Shown here: positions 18,617 to 28,048 of the stretch, in pieces
Layout: each line of letters begins with the position of its first letter
Numbering within the stretch: the stretch's first letter is position 1
DNA from: Thermocoleostomius sinensis A174
Lineage (GTDB): Bacteria; Cyanobacteriota; Cyanobacteriia; Elainellales; Elainellaceae
DNA: 64,000 bases
Assembly: GCF_026802175.1 (NCBI RefSeq)
Contig: NZ_CP113797.1
Location: 907,026 to 971,025 of the forward strand
Reading direction: 5' to 3'
Notes under the pieces: generated by a model
Told to the model about the DNA's origin: nothing
The model's database searches: none
Seen by the model: only the letters and a program-made list of their open reading frames with translations
Made by a program: the position numbers and the translations under genes

Positions 18617-19198
18617 TTGAAAAAGGACTTAGCTGGTTGGGCAGCAATCATAGCAGCGATCGCAGCAGTGATGACAGCGATCGGTGCGCCTGTTCTTTTC
18701 CCCGATTTGGTGAAACGAATATTCCCTGAATCTCCCACGGAATCTGCTTTACAGACTTCGCAAGACAATACGCCTTCCGCGTCGGGGCCCAGTTCTGTTG
18801 ACACATCTCCACTCCCCCATGCTGATTCCGTTCCTACGTCTCCATCTTCAACGTCTCCTTCCATGCCTGCTCCTGTCGATACTGACATTCCTCTAATTCG
18901 CTGGAGTGATACTATCAACGGCAAGTTGGGTTTGCGAGGAAGTATAGGGCAGCAATTCACATTTCAATGCCCTCCCAGTAGAGACCCAATCAATCGCCTA
19001 TACGGAACTGACATCTACACAGGGCATTCTAGTGTTTGTGAGGCGGCAGTTCATGCTGGCGTCATCACCCAAGCAGAAGGTGGGAACGTCACGATCGAAG
19101 TGCATGGCGAGCAGCAAGCCTTTACAGCCAGCCAGCGCTCTGGAGTGGTGAGTAAAGGACACGGTCGATACTCTTCCTCCTTCACCATCATTCGCTAA
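18617..19198 (+). CDS. Membrane-anchored LCCL-domain protein
   Basis: 193 residues. The TTG start has GGAGGT eight bases upstream and gives a basic start (KK) followed by a hydrophobic helix at about 5-30, a signal anchor. A Ser/Pro-rich linker (45-95) then leads to a C-terminal domain of about 100 residues with the LCCL pattern: GQQFTFQCPP, YGTDIYT, SVCEAAVHAGVI, GGNVTIEV and SQRSGVVSKGHGRYSSSF. Two cysteines can form the domain's disulphide, in keeping with an extracytoplasmic place. LCCL domains are thought to bind ligands such as lipid or polysaccharide. It lies 152 bases after the broken NB-ARC gene. Confidence 0.8.
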   Translation: MKKDLAGWAAIIAAIAAVMTAIGAPVLFPDLVKRIFPESPTESALQTSQDNTPSASGPSSVDTSPLPHADSVPTSPSSTSPSMPAPVDTDIPLIRWSDTINGKLGLRGSIGQQFTFQCPPSRDPINRLYGTDIYTGHSSVCEAAVHAGVITQAEGGNVTIEVHGEQQAFTASQRSGVVSKGHGRYSSSFTIIR

Positions 19199-19269
19199 GT
19201 TGCTCGCTCATTCCCAATTTCTACATCAGCCCTGCCAGCGATACACAAACTCAAACTTCCTCAACACCT

Positions 19270-21468
19270 TTACTCCTCCAACTGTATTGTTGAATTAACC
19301 ACTGGATTAGTCACTGGATTAGCCACGATCGGCGGTGTCTCAGGGGATTGCCATTGGCGCTGATGTTGTATCCACTCAGGGCGCGGCTTGCCAACGCCAT
19401 ACGTCAGCGCATAACTTTGGGACAGCAACCAGAACCACAGCGCTGGATTTCGAGGTTCGAGCCAAGTTTGCAGCGATCGCACCCTATCCGGTAGCCAGCG
19501 CAACAGCCAGCTAATCATAGCACTGACGGTAAAGTTGATATAACTACCCACCCAACGAATTAGATCGCGCCTACCGGCCATATCCCAAATCCACAGCAGC
19601 AACGCCGGGTTTTTGGCCGCCGCTTTGATTGCCATACGATTAAAGGGCAACCAACCCGCCCGGTCTTTGATGAAGCGATCGGCCACCTGCGGCGACTCGC
19701 TGGCCAAAATGCCGAAGAATGTATTCAACATGGCATTCACTCGCTCAGGTGGCAGAGTGCGCCCTGTGGGAACCATCATGCCTTTGGAGAATAGCCAAGT
19801 GACGGCAATGTTACTTTGATAGGCACGAATTTGGTTCAGGTATTTAGCCTGGGTCAAGTTATGTCGCAAGGCCGTGTCCAGCAATTCAGTGAGGCGGGGC
19901 AAATTGCGTACCAAGGAACCAAATCCGGTAAACACCAGCGGTGATTGTAGCGAAGCCGCATCTCCTATGGCCACCAATCGATCGAAGGCAACGCGCCGAT
20001 CGTTGCCCCGAATGCTGAAATGTCCAGGGATATAGCCAAAGGTTGCCTTCTTCCAACGCAGCTTCTCTACCTCACAGCGACGGTACTCTGGCAGAATAGT
20101 GAAGAAATCTTCGTACATTTCTAGCAGCGAACCGGGATTATCTGGATGCACCTGATGGTAATGGAATAGATAAAACGTTAGTTCTTCACCTTTGCCGGGA
20201 AACAGTTCCCAAATTAATTGCCGTCCTCGCGAAATGTCGCCATGACTGTTGAGCACATCCCCATAGCGCGAATCCCAAACACCCGGCTCGAATCCACCAT
20301 CAATCACCGCCCCAACAGTAGGGCAAACGCTGTCAAACGCTCGACCATGATTGAGTTGCCAGGCGATCGGCGAAGCAGTTCCCATTGCGTCTACTAAAAT
20401 GCGACCAATGGCAACGCGAGTGGTTTGGGTAGGCAGATGCACCGTTTCTACCGTGACGCTGTTGGGGCTAGTTTCTGCTTGGTTAAACTCGGTTTCATCC
20501 CAAATTTCCCCCCCCGCCGATCGCAACTTTTCGCCACATAGCTGCAAGAGCTTCTCGGCATCTAGAGCAATATTTAACACTGTAGGAGTATGTAATACGG
20601 GCGCTTTTGCCTGTGGTGGATTGTTGGCATCAAAAAATTTATTGAATCCGTCTTCATATTCGCAGGCGATGACAGTTTCAAATTCGGCTGGGGTAAATAA
20701 TCCCAAGTCAATCAACGTTTGAAACTCTTGGCGCGAAATATTCCATTCTCGGTTCATGCGCCCAAAGGGCAACCGCTCAATTAGCAGCACCCGATAGCCC
20801 AACTGCGCCATCACCGCCGCATGAATCACACCTAGGGCACCGCCAATGTAGATCAGATCGTATAGATGGGACGAATCCAAAGATACGGGTGTAAGCCGAT
20901 CGGCGGGGCTGCGCTCGTCAGCCTTAAAAATGACTTGTTTGGGCGATTGCGGCTGCTGGACTCCTGATCGCCAGCGCTGTTCCCACCAATAGACTCGTGT
21001 CAGGTCATATTCGCCATTGGGAATTGATCGAAAATATTTGGCGGTTTTGGGATAGTACGGAGCCAGTGCTTCAAAAATCGATTGCTTGGTTAAATCCAAA
21101 GTTGGCGGTGCAGGATAGCGTTGGGGAAACTGCGATCGTAGCTCTTGGGTCAATTGCGCTAAAAGCTGAGCTTCCTGTGCAACAGACTGCTCTGACCATC
21201 GAAACACCTTCAAATAGGTGGTGCGCTGAACCGACCACGTAAAAATAGAGAGTTCCTCCGGTGAAAGTTTTTCAGCTAACGGCTTCCGTTTCTCAGAAAT
21301 TTGAGTAGACTGATGGGTATTTCTTAGAAACCTGAGCCGACAACCATCCGGTGTCACTTGCTTCTCGGTCGATCGAGACGTAAGGGCAGGTTGAAACTGC
21401 TGCTGTAGCCACTGGCGAACAGCCGCTGTATCTGGTGTTGGAACCTCGAGATAAAGAATTTGTTTCAT
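19270..21468 (-). CDS. cruA: CruA-type lycopene cyclase (FAD-dependent)
   Basis: 732 residues. A cyanobacterial N-terminal extension of about 200 residues precedes a Rossmann FAD-binding fold, YDLIYIGGALGVIHAAV at 203-219 with LLIER at its end. The stretch GRMNREWNISRQEF and the later AIGDAASLQSPLVFTGFG are strong signatures of the CruA/CruP family. CruA closes the ends of lycopene in carotenoid synthesis in cyanobacteria that lack CrtL. The related CruP is shorter and less like this, but the two can only be separated by a tree. The last 130 residues include hydrophobic segments that suggest membrane association. It is divergent from the small gene at 21641. Confidence 0.8.
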   Translation of the reverse strand: MKQILYLEVPTPDTAAVRQWLQQQFQPALTSRSTEKQVTPDGCRLRFLRNTHQSTQISEKRKPLAEKLSPEELSIFTWSVQRTTYLKVFRWSEQSVAQEAQLLAQLTQELRSQFPQRYPAPPTLDLTKQSIFEALAPYYPKTAKYFRSIPNGEYDLTRVYWWEQRWRSGVQQPQSPKQVIFKADERSPADRLTPVSLDSSHLYDLIYIGGALGVIHAAVMAQLGYRVLLIERLPFGRMNREWNISRQEFQTLIDLGLFTPAEFETVIACEYEDGFNKFFDANNPPQAKAPVLHTPTVLNIALDAEKLLQLCGEKLRSAGGEIWDETEFNQAETSPNSVTVETVHLPTQTTRVAIGRILVDAMGTASPIAWQLNHGRAFDSVCPTVGAVIDGGFEPGVWDSRYGDVLNSHGDISRGRQLIWELFPGKGEELTFYLFHYHQVHPDNPGSLLEMYEDFFTILPEYRRCEVEKLRWKKATFGYIPGHFSIRGNDRRVAFDRLVAIGDAASLQSPLVFTGFGSLVRNLPRLTELLDTALRHNLTQAKYLNQIRAYQSNIAVTWLFSKGMMVPTGRTLPPERVNAMLNTFFGILASESPQVADRFIKDRAGWLPFNRMAIKAAAKNPALLLWIWDMAGRRDLIRWVGSYINFTVSAMISWLLRWLPDRVRSLQTWLEPRNPALWFWLLSQSYALTYGVGKPRPEWIQHQRQWQSPETPPIVANPVTNPVVNSTIQLEE

Positions 21469-21509
21469 CCCCGAATTCTAAAGCAACAATAAATTTTCTG
21501 TGGAAATAA

Positions 21510-21579
21510 TTAAACTTCCGATAAAAACAGGGTTGACAATCCTCCAGAGTGCGTTAAACTTCCGAGTACATTGGAAGTT
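21510..21579 (+). promoter_or_regulatory. Promoter with three AACTTCC half-sites
   Basis: TTGACA (21533-21538) and TAAACT (21555-21560) are spaced by 16 bases, a good sigma-70-type promoter for the gene at 21641. The 12-mer TTAAACTTCCGA occurs at 21510 and again at 21554, where it overlaps the -10 box. The second copy also forms an inverted repeat, AACTTCC-N9-GGAAGTT (21557-21579). A regulator binding these sites would control this promoter, perhaps also cruA on the other strand. Confidence 0.55.
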
Positions 21580-21640
21580 CTCAAAAAACTTTACATAGTT
21601 CTCATCTTATCTAGAGAAGGTTCTTTTATTCTGGTTAGCA

Positions 21641-21871
21641 ATGAATTATCCTATTCCTGTAAACTCTCAAGAGATTGCTGCCTTGCGACAAAAACCGATC
21701 AACGAAGAGTTGATTGCCACGGCGATCGCGGGTGTTGTCCACATTGCCCGCTCCAAGGGACAATCGCTAGAAGATTTAACAGCCGAGGTGCTGGCCGACG
21801 ACAGCTTGCTGGATTTTGAATCGCGGCGATGGCTTAGCGATATTGTCTCCGAAGCCTGGAAAACGCTCTAG
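21641..21871 (+). CDS. Conserved cyanobacterial small protein
   Basis: 76 residues, MNYPIPVNSQEIAALRQKPI at the start, then a helical region with AIAGVVHIARSKGQSLEDLT and an end RRWLSDIVSEAW. I know similar proteins from other cyanobacteria as uncharacterised. No signal peptide or membrane segment. Its promoter region carries repeated AACTTCC sites. It is divergent from cruA and convergent with the radical SAM gene. Function unknown. Confidence 0.8.
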   Translation: MNYPIPVNSQEIAALRQKPINEELIATAIAGVVHIARSKGQSLEDLTAEVLADDSLLDFESRRWLSDIVSEAWKTL

Positions 21872-21938
21872 CGTTTGGGCGTAATTAGGGAATTAATTTT
21901 AAGTTGAGTGAGCTTCTATTGTTAAGAGACAATTACAA

Positions 21939-21967
21939 AGGCAGGTGAGCAGGGCCCACCTTTGCCT
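21939..21967 (-). terminator. Hairpin terminator of the radical SAM gene
   Basis: AGGCAGGTG (21939-21947) pairs with CACC-TT-TGCCT (21957-21967, two-base bulge). Read on the minus strand it is followed by TTTGT, so it fits best as the terminator of the gene that ends at 22021. Confidence 0.5.
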
Positions 21968-22020
21968 CGATAATTTGATTGAACTAAAATTTGGTTGAAC
22001 TAGGCTGTTAGATAATGGTT

Positions 22021-23592
22021 TTACACTCGCACTAATTGCTTTGTCTCAGTTTCGATCGGCGCGTTGAGGGCATCTTCTAGTTCTGCAACTCCCAGGCGCT
22101 CTTCTAAAATTTGCATGACCTCCCGACCAAAATCATCAGGGTTGCGCTGCCATGCTTGCAGACAGACCTCGCCGAAGAAAGAGCCAAGCGGTTCTGGATT
22201 CCACAAGAGCTTCTTCGCTACCCAGGGCAGATGAATATTTAGGGGATTATAGCCGCGCTTCAAGATGTTGTGTTTGAAGGCGTACTCTTCTAAATGGGTG
22301 TGTGGCTGTAGCCCAATGAAGAAAATGGCTGGCTCAACCTTGTCTGCTCCAAAAATTCGCTCTAGTTCTCGATGGTAAGCAATCGTTTGTCGCACCGTAT
22401 CGAAGGTTTCGTCAATCACATTGAACGAGTAGTTAACTGACACCAAATCGTTGAATCCGGCAGCCTTGAGATCGCGGCAATTTTGCAAAACGGTACGTAA
22501 GTTATAACCCATGCGCATTTTTCGCACTAACGCTTGAGATCCACTGGTGATGCCAATCTCAAAATAATTCATGCCCGTCTTCACCATCAGGTCGCACAGT
22601 TCTGGCGTCAAATTGTCAGCGCGGATATAAGCTGCCCAATGAATATCTTGCATTCCATCTGCCAAGATCTTTTGCAGCAGTTCTACCACATCATCCATGA
22701 ATCGCCGTGCCGGAATAAACTGAGCATCGGTAAACCAGAAATTACGCACTCCCCGATCGTATAGTTGGCGCATTTCCTTTACCACTTCATCGGCAGGATT
22801 AATCCGAACTTGTTTGCCTTCTACAACCGTATAGATACAGTAACAACAGTTATGGGGACAGCCACGTTTCGTTTGCACCCCAATGTAGAAGTCACCGTCT
22901 TGGATGTAGTAGTCTAAATCCGGCCAAATCTGGGCAATGTAATCATAATTACAAGCTGATTTCTCGAATGGTGTAGGCTGTTCGTGAATCATGCGCTCGC
23001 GAGGAGTCGTTTCGCCAACCACATAGCAGCGCTGATCGGAAAAATCTTGCCCCTGAACCAACCGCTCTAATAACGTCTCGCCTTCGCCCACCGACACAAT
23101 CGTCCCCTTCGGCAGCATCGTATTGAGTTGTTCATAAAAGACGCTGACTGCCCCGCCCCCAACCACAAGTTTCACCGTTGGGCAATAGCGCTTGGCTCGC
23201 TTCAGTCCTCGCTTAATCAAGCTGAGGTTGCGCCACAGTTCATCGAGATAGGCTGTCACCATGCGCAGCCCGCCGAATGCTCCCCGCAGCCGCTTCAAGG
23301 GATTGCGAGCATATTGAAACTCAAACGCATTTTGTAACGGATTGCCACCACGCCCCCCCACCGGGGCAAAAATTTGAATGTCGCGCCAGGAAAATACAAG
23401 CAGAGTCGGGCGAAATTGATCAATACAGCGATCGAGCGCAGCAGCAAAATCAAGAGGAGGAACCGTACCCAAGTCAAAAATCTGCTGCTCAATGTGTGGA
23501 AAAAGCTTATGAATATGATCGGCAAGATAAACAACCCCGATGGGAAAAATTGGATTGCAAGGCAGGCGGACGTAGAGGATGCGATCGTTCAT
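22021..23592 (-). CDS. PSII high-light-acclimation-type B12/radical SAM protein
   Basis: 523 residues from the ATG at 23592, which gives MNDRILYVRLPCNPIFPIGV, the family's conserved start; the longer frame to 23706 adds a basic segment not typical of it. A cobalamin-binding-like N-terminal domain (VGGGAVSVF, SVGEGE) precedes the radical SAM core, with the 4Fe-4S cysteines at C244, C248 and C251 in CPHNCCYC. The sequence matches the cyanobacterial family linked to photosystem II acclimation to high light. Its chemical reaction is not established. A terminator hairpin follows at 21939-21967. Confidence 0.85.
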   Translation of the reverse strand: MNDRILYVRLPCNPIFPIGVVYLADHIHKLFPHIEQQIFDLGTVPPLDFAAALDRCIDQFRPTLLVFSWRDIQIFAPVGGRGGNPLQNAFEFQYARNPLKRLRGAFGGLRMVTAYLDELWRNLSLIKRGLKRAKRYCPTVKLVVGGGAVSVFYEQLNTMLPKGTIVSVGEGETLLERLVQGQDFSDQRCYVVGETTPRERMIHEQPTPFEKSACNYDYIAQIWPDLDYYIQDGDFYIGVQTKRGCPHNCCYCIYTVVEGKQVRINPADEVVKEMRQLYDRGVRNFWFTDAQFIPARRFMDDVVELLQKILADGMQDIHWAAYIRADNLTPELCDLMVKTGMNYFEIGITSGSQALVRKMRMGYNLRTVLQNCRDLKAAGFNDLVSVNYSFNVIDETFDTVRQTIAYHRELERIFGADKVEPAIFFIGLQPHTHLEEYAFKHNILKRGYNPLNIHLPWVAKKLLWNPEPLGSFFGEVCLQAWQRNPDDFGREVMQILEERLGVAELEDALNAPIETETKQLVRV

Positions 23593-23881
23593 TGGACTAG
23601 AATCTCGTGGCGATTCAATCGAAGCTAGTGTAAGCGGCTTCAAAGATTTGAGAAATGATTTGTTTTTATATAACTTCACAATAGCATCGACGCTCAATCC
23701 CTGCATGGCGAGGTGAAGGATTCGTAGGCAATCGAGGTGAGATCGCGCCGCATTACCTGAGTATTTCTGCTCATCTAAATTAGAGGGATCATCTGGGTTG
23801 GTAATCGGGTTTACAGCTAGCAGGGATCAGGGAATGATAGGGTCGGATAAACCTCAGTCCAATTCATAAGGCTCCTCTACC

Positions 23882-24223
23882 ATGGCTCAACTCTTTGATC
23901 CCGTTCCGTCTGATGCGTCTGATCCCATTCTCTGTTGCTATGTCAATGCCACCAGCAAAATTCAAATCGTTCGAATCACCAATATTCCCAACTGGTATTT
24001 TGAGCGGGTGGTTTTTCCAGGACAACGGCTTGTGTTTGAAGCAATGCCCCAAGCTCAACTGGAAGTTCATTGCGGCATGATGGCCAGTGCCATTCTGGCA
24101 GACACCATTCCTTGCGATCGCTTGCGCCTAGAGGCAGAGCTTGAAGCGGATTTGCAATTAGAAGTGGTAGCAGACATTCCAGACTGTGAAGTTCGAGAAC
24201 CAGCGGTAACCACGATCGAATAG
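23882..24223 (+). CDS. DUF1830 domain protein
   Basis: 113 residues. The core LCCYVNATSKIQIVRITNI, WYFERVVFPGQRLVFEA and LEVHCGMMASAIL matches the cyanobacterial DUF1830 family. It is a predicted small all-beta cytoplasmic protein without signal or membrane segment. The function is unknown. A strong hairpin terminator follows at 24367-24410, before trmL. Confidence 0.88.
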   Translation: MAQLFDPVPSDASDPILCCYVNATSKIQIVRITNIPNWYFERVVFPGQRLVFEAMPQAQLEVHCGMMASAILADTIPCDRLRLEAELEADLQLEVVADIPDCEVREPAVTTIE

Positions 24224-24366
24224 CCACTTGATTCGTTCAAACAGTTAACATTCCATCATTAAATTAAGCCGCTTAACATTTGGCGAGGACTAAGGCAACC
24301 GCCCTACTGCCTCTGTGGCAAAACAATCCTGATTCAATCTCCTTTAATCTCCTAACTATACGCAAT

Positions 24367-24415
24367 CCGTCAAGCAGCCTAGGGTAAGTTCTAGGCTCCT
24401 GACGGCTTTCTGTTT
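24367..24415 (+). terminator. Strong hairpin terminator after DUF1830 gene
   Basis: Nested arms pair: CCGTCA (24367-24372) with TGACGG (24400-24405), and AGCCTAG (24376-24382) with CTAGGCT (24391-24397), giving about 13 paired bases with a small internal loop. A T-rich stretch CTTTCTGTTT follows. It lies 62 bases before the trmL start. Confidence 0.68.
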
Positions 24416-24476
24416 GTGTGTCCTAACCCTGCATACATTTTGCCAGTTCACCCCATTGCTTGCGACAATAGGCAGT

Positions 24477-24938
24477 ATGCCGCAAGTTGTTTTAGTTCAC
24501 CCCCTCATCCCTCCTAATACAGGAAATATTGCTCGAACCTGTGCTGCAACAGGTACTCCTTTGCATTTAGTTGGGCCCCTAGGATTCGAGATAAGCGATC
24601 GCTATCTGAAACGAGCCGGACTGGACTATTGGCCCTACGTTAATTTGCACTATCACGAGACATTGGCTGATTTTCAAGCGCATCACCAAACGCAAGGCGG
24701 ACGCTGGATAGGGTTTAGCACTTCAGGATTGTGTAGTTATGTAAAGTTTCAGTTTCGCTCGGATGATTGGCTTTTGTTCGGCAGTGAAACCAATGGGCTG
24801 CCGCGTGACCTCTTGCAAACCTGTGATGCCACCGTGCACATTCCCATGAGTCAACCTCAAGTGCGCAGCTTGAATCTCTCGGTGAGTGTGGCGATCGGTC
24901 TCTTTGAAGCGCGTCGTCAACTTGGATATTTTGCTTGA
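24477..24938 (+). CDS. trmL: tRNA (cytidine/uridine-2'-O)-methyltransferase TrmL
   Basis: SPOUT-class methyltransferase that 2'-O-methylates the wobble base (position 34) of tRNA-Leu isoacceptors. I chose the ATG at 24477, giving MPQVVLVHPLIPPNTGNIAR, the family start; the frame to 24414 adds only a non-conserved leader. Further motifs are GTPLHLVGPLGF, the SAM-knot LLFGSETNGLP and IPMSQPQVRSLNLSVSVAI. 153 residues, normal length. Confidence 0.93.
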   Translation: MPQVVLVHPLIPPNTGNIARTCAATGTPLHLVGPLGFEISDRYLKRAGLDYWPYVNLHYHETLADFQAHHQTQGGRWIGFSTSGLCSYVKFQFRSDDWLLFGSETNGLPRDLLQTCDATVHIPMSQPQVRSLNLSVSVAIGLFEARRQLGYFA

Positions 24939-25406
24939 ATACTGGCTGAAGGGACTAACCCCTATGGGGAATTGCCCATAAAACTCTTTATTTTCATATA
25001 CATATCTAAGCATCAATTTAAAGAGGAAACTGATCCTGTTTTTCAACAATTGAGTTATCCTTTGGTGACTCTAAGAGTTAACTAATCAGCCGTTAAATTG
25101 GCTGCGATATTCTTCAGATCTTCAGTCTTCCAAACTACAAATTCTGTAGGAATCCTATAAAAAATTTATATAGAATGATTTCTACGGTTGAATTGGATGA
25201 GTAGGGTGCGATCAAACCCGTAATTTCACGATCGGGTGCCTCGTTTAAAAGCGACAAGACCGCTTAAAGTTGATATGTCAACCGTATCGTTCATCTCTTT
25301 ACAGAGTTTTTGAAAAGTGGAATAACGGAGCCTTTTTGTGACATCTCTACGCTAGAGTTAAGTCCAAAAAATAATTAAGTTCAGGGATTTTTACACGCCA
25401 AAAGGC

Positions 25407-25436
25407 TTGACAGACAGCGGCTTGAAGGCTTATTAA
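25407..25436 (+). promoter_or_regulatory. Sigma-70-type promoter candidate
   Basis: TTGACA (25407-25412), an 18-base spacer, then TATTAA (25431-25436). It is the best promoter in the region before the LysM/M23 gene and would start transcription near 25443. Confidence 0.5.
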
Positions 25437-25839
25437 ATTTTTCTATGAAGGAACAAAGGCAGATTTGCTGTAACTTTCAATTGGTTCGCAGTTTAGTTAC
25501 AATATCGCCTTGTCTGAGTCAATTCTCCTGCTCTTGGTTAGGAGTATTGCAGGCTACCATGTTAGCCATTCAGGTCATAGACTCGCCCAATCAACAGCAC
25601 AGAAATATCAACTTGACATTAAGAACAATCTGATAGATTAGCTTTCCTTAATGGTCGAGCCTTGAAATTTTTGTTAGGTGGTGTAAGCTTGTCTAAGTCA
25701 AAAAAGCAGGGTATTGTTGCCTAGTCATGTCCAATGTATGTGATCTGGATCTCTGCTTAATGTGATTCGAGTCATTGATTGGCAATTGGCCAATAGGCAG
25801 AAGCCCAATAGATTCGAGGACAGTTGAACGCTGGTCATC

Positions 25840-25846
25840 AGGAGGT
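25840..25846 (+). promoter_or_regulatory. Ribosome-binding site fixing a TTG start
   Basis: AGGAGGT lies six bases before TTG at 25853. No comparable site precedes the in-frame start at 25775, so translation most likely begins at this TTG. Confidence 0.75.
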
Positions 25847-25852
25847 CATTCT

Positions 25853-28012
25853 TTGAAGCGAGCACGTTTGCGGAAGGAAAAGCCTGTGTCGCCTTTCCCA
25901 GGGGAAGCTGCCGATTCCCTCTCGGCTCAGTCCGAGCTTCCTCACCCAGGAATGAATCGTAGGACACGAACTTCTGCCGCCATGATAGGGCTAGCCCTCT
26001 CGATGGGCACAACTAGTCTGTTGCTCCCTCGGCACAATGATGGAGCCGCAGCGGCCGAACCGAAAGCGCCTGATACTATTTCAGCCGCTTTTTCTGATAC
26101 CGCTCCCGAGTCAGACTCTCAATCTTCAGCACCCATTCCAACCGTCCGCATGGTTGAGCATATGGTGCAGGAGGGACAAACTCTTCAACAATTAGCCGAT
26201 CGCTATCAGGTCAATGTTTGGAGCATTGCCGTTGCCAATGGGTTAACGCCTAACTCTGAGTTAATGGTTGGGCAAGTTTTGAAGGTTCCTGTCCGCGGTG
26301 AACTCAGTCCTGCGCAAGCAGTGGCAATAGAGAGTCTGGTAGGAGGCTCAGAGTCTGGTGATTTGGTCGCATCAGCTCATCTCAATCAAGTTGAGATGAA
26401 CGGCCCCGTGGCTGCATCTGAAAGTTTGGGAACCGATCGGAACGATGCCCTCAATCGCTTGCGACAACAGCGCGATCGGTTGCGGGATAGTCTGGCGGAG
26501 TTGAGGGGTGAGGAGTCTGAACCTGCGGTTAATGTTCTTAAGCGCGACTTTACTGATTCCAGCCGCAGCGTCGTTGCGTCTACACTCGGTTCAGTGGTTC
26601 TAGAGGCCAGTTCGGAGCAATCGACCCTAGCTGCGTTGCCTACTCAGTCCTTGTCTGGAGAGGCTGTATCCGCAACTCAGGATACCGATTCTGTTCAAGT
26701 CGCTCGTGTTTCGGCAACCCAAGATGATGAAGCGGCTGTTCCCTCCCTGCCTGTAGGCGCAACAACCGCCCAAGTTTATCGCGTTAATCCTGGGGATACG
26801 GTGGCGGCGATCGCTCGTTCTCACAATATTCCTCAATCGCTGTTGATTGATGCCAACAATTTGAGCGATCCCAATGTAATTTTTGTGGGACAAACGTTAA
26901 CGGTTCCAGCCATTCAACCAACCTCACCCGCCTCTCCAGTGCAGGTTGCCTCAGAAACATTATCGGCTGCCATTCTGCCGGCCATCCCCACAGGAGGAAC
27001 AGCCCCAGGACTGAGCACTGTTGATACGTCTAACACCGTTACCACAGAGACCGTGAATACTGAGGCTCCTGCGGTTCCGTCGCTGTTGGCACAATCAACG
27101 TCCGAGAGCTTGCCCCATCCAATTGCTTCTCCAACGGTTCAGCAGCCTAGACCGCAGATTGCCGTTGCTCCGCTGCCTGAAGCATCAGTAGGTCCATTGG
27201 GTGTTGATTCAGAGCCAGGCCTAATGATGGAATCCAATCCAGGCTCTCAAGTTAACCCCTATGTGGCTAGCTTGCTGTCGGAAATTAAGACCTTGAGGCA
27301 GCGCAATCAACCTGCAACTGTTTCAGAAGCGCAATCAGTTCCAGCCCAAGAGCCACCGGAACGCGCTGCTGCTGTCGTTTCCCCATCGAGTGCCAGTGAA
27401 GTTGCAGTTTCGCCCCACTTCAACCCAGCGGCTGTCGAGCGTCAGGTTGGGGAAACTCGTCCCATTAGTAATGCCACGCAAACAACACCTGCATCACCAA
27501 ATTTGGTGGCAGCGGCTCCGTTGGGGTCAGAAAGTTACGATCCATTGCTTCAACCCATTACAGGGCGGATGGTATCGCCAGATTTACCCCCACTGCCGGG
27601 CGCTGATACATTCTTGCCTGAAGATGGATTGTTCAACGGATACATTTGGCCATCTACGGGCTTACTAACGTCAGGCTATGGCTGGCGGTGGGGTCGGATG
27701 CACCAGGGCATTGATATTGCTGCCGATATTGGTACTCCAATCTATGCGGCTGCGACTGGAGTAATCGAATTTGCCGGGTGGAATTCTGGCGGCTACGGCA
27801 ACATGGTTGAAGTGCGTCATCCCGATGGCAGTATGACTCGCTATGCCCATATGAACGCTGTTTATGTGCGGGTTGGTCAAGCAGTCAGACAGGGTGAACA
27901 ACTCGGTGAAATGGGTAGCACTGGATACAGTACTGGCCCCCATCTACACTTCGAGGTACATCTGCCCAATCAAGGTACGGTCAATCCGATCGCTTACTTA
28001 CCGCCTCAATAG
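25853..28012 (+). CDS. LysM/M23 (LytM-type) envelope peptidase
   Basis: About 719 residues from the TTG at 25853. A basic start (LKRARLRK) precedes NRRTRTSAAMIGLALSMGTTS, a signal/anchor helix, so the bulk is periplasmic. Two LysM peptidoglycan-binding modules follow (VEHMVQEGQTLQQLADRY... and YRVNPGDTVAAIARSH...), separated by a long Ser/Ala/Val-rich linker with a short charged coiled stretch. The last 130 residues are an M23 metallopeptidase with zinc ligands in HQGIDIAAD and HLHFEVH. It probably cuts peptidoglycan cross-links during growth or division, or activates amidases. A textbook terminator follows at 28049-28075. Such proteins are widespread in cyanobacteria. Confidence 0.92.
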   Translation: MKRARLRKEKPVSPFPGEAADSLSAQSELPHPGMNRRTRTSAAMIGLALSMGTTSLLLPRHNDGAAAAEPKAPDTISAAFSDTAPESDSQSSAPIPTVRMVEHMVQEGQTLQQLADRYQVNVWSIAVANGLTPNSELMVGQVLKVPVRGELSPAQAVAIESLVGGSESGDLVASAHLNQVEMNGPVAASESLGTDRNDALNRLRQQRDRLRDSLAELRGEESEPAVNVLKRDFTDSSRSVVASTLGSVVLEASSEQSTLAALPTQSLSGEAVSATQDTDSVQVARVSATQDDEAAVPSLPVGATTAQVYRVNPGDTVAAIARSHNIPQSLLIDANNLSDPNVIFVGQTLTVPAIQPTSPASPVQVASETLSAAILPAIPTGGTAPGLSTVDTSNTVTTETVNTEAPAVPSLLAQSTSESLPHPIASPTVQQPRPQIAVAPLPEASVGPLGVDSEPGLMMESNPGSQVNPYVASLLSEIKTLRQRNQPATVSEAQSVPAQEPPERAAAVVSPSSASEVAVSPHFNPAAVERQVGETRPISNATQTTPASPNLVAAAPLGSESYDPLLQPITGRMVSPDLPPLPGADTFLPEDGLFNGYIWPSTGLLTSGYGWRWGRMHQGIDIAADIGTPIYAAATGVIEFAGWNSGGYGNMVEVRHPDGSMTRYAHMNAVYVRVGQAVRQGEQLGEMGSTGYSTGPHLHFEVHLPNQGTVNPIAYLPPQ

Positions 28013-28048
28013 TGTCTCAATAGCAGCCATTTTCCATGGATATCGTTT

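Larger units (their letters stand above)
24939..25852. other. Long intergenic region, leader of the M23 peptidase gene
   Basis: About 910 bases with no convincing gene. A promoter candidate at 25407-25436 would give the downstream peptidase gene a leader of roughly 410 bases. A second TTGACA at 25613-25618 has only a weak -10. I compared it by eye with riboswitch consensus elements I know (ydaO, glnA-type) and found no match. Confidence 0.5.

Noticed and set aside
25445-25633. 62-residue frame in the leader of the M23 gene
   Set aside because: No ribosome-binding site and no family features; better explained as leader DNA.
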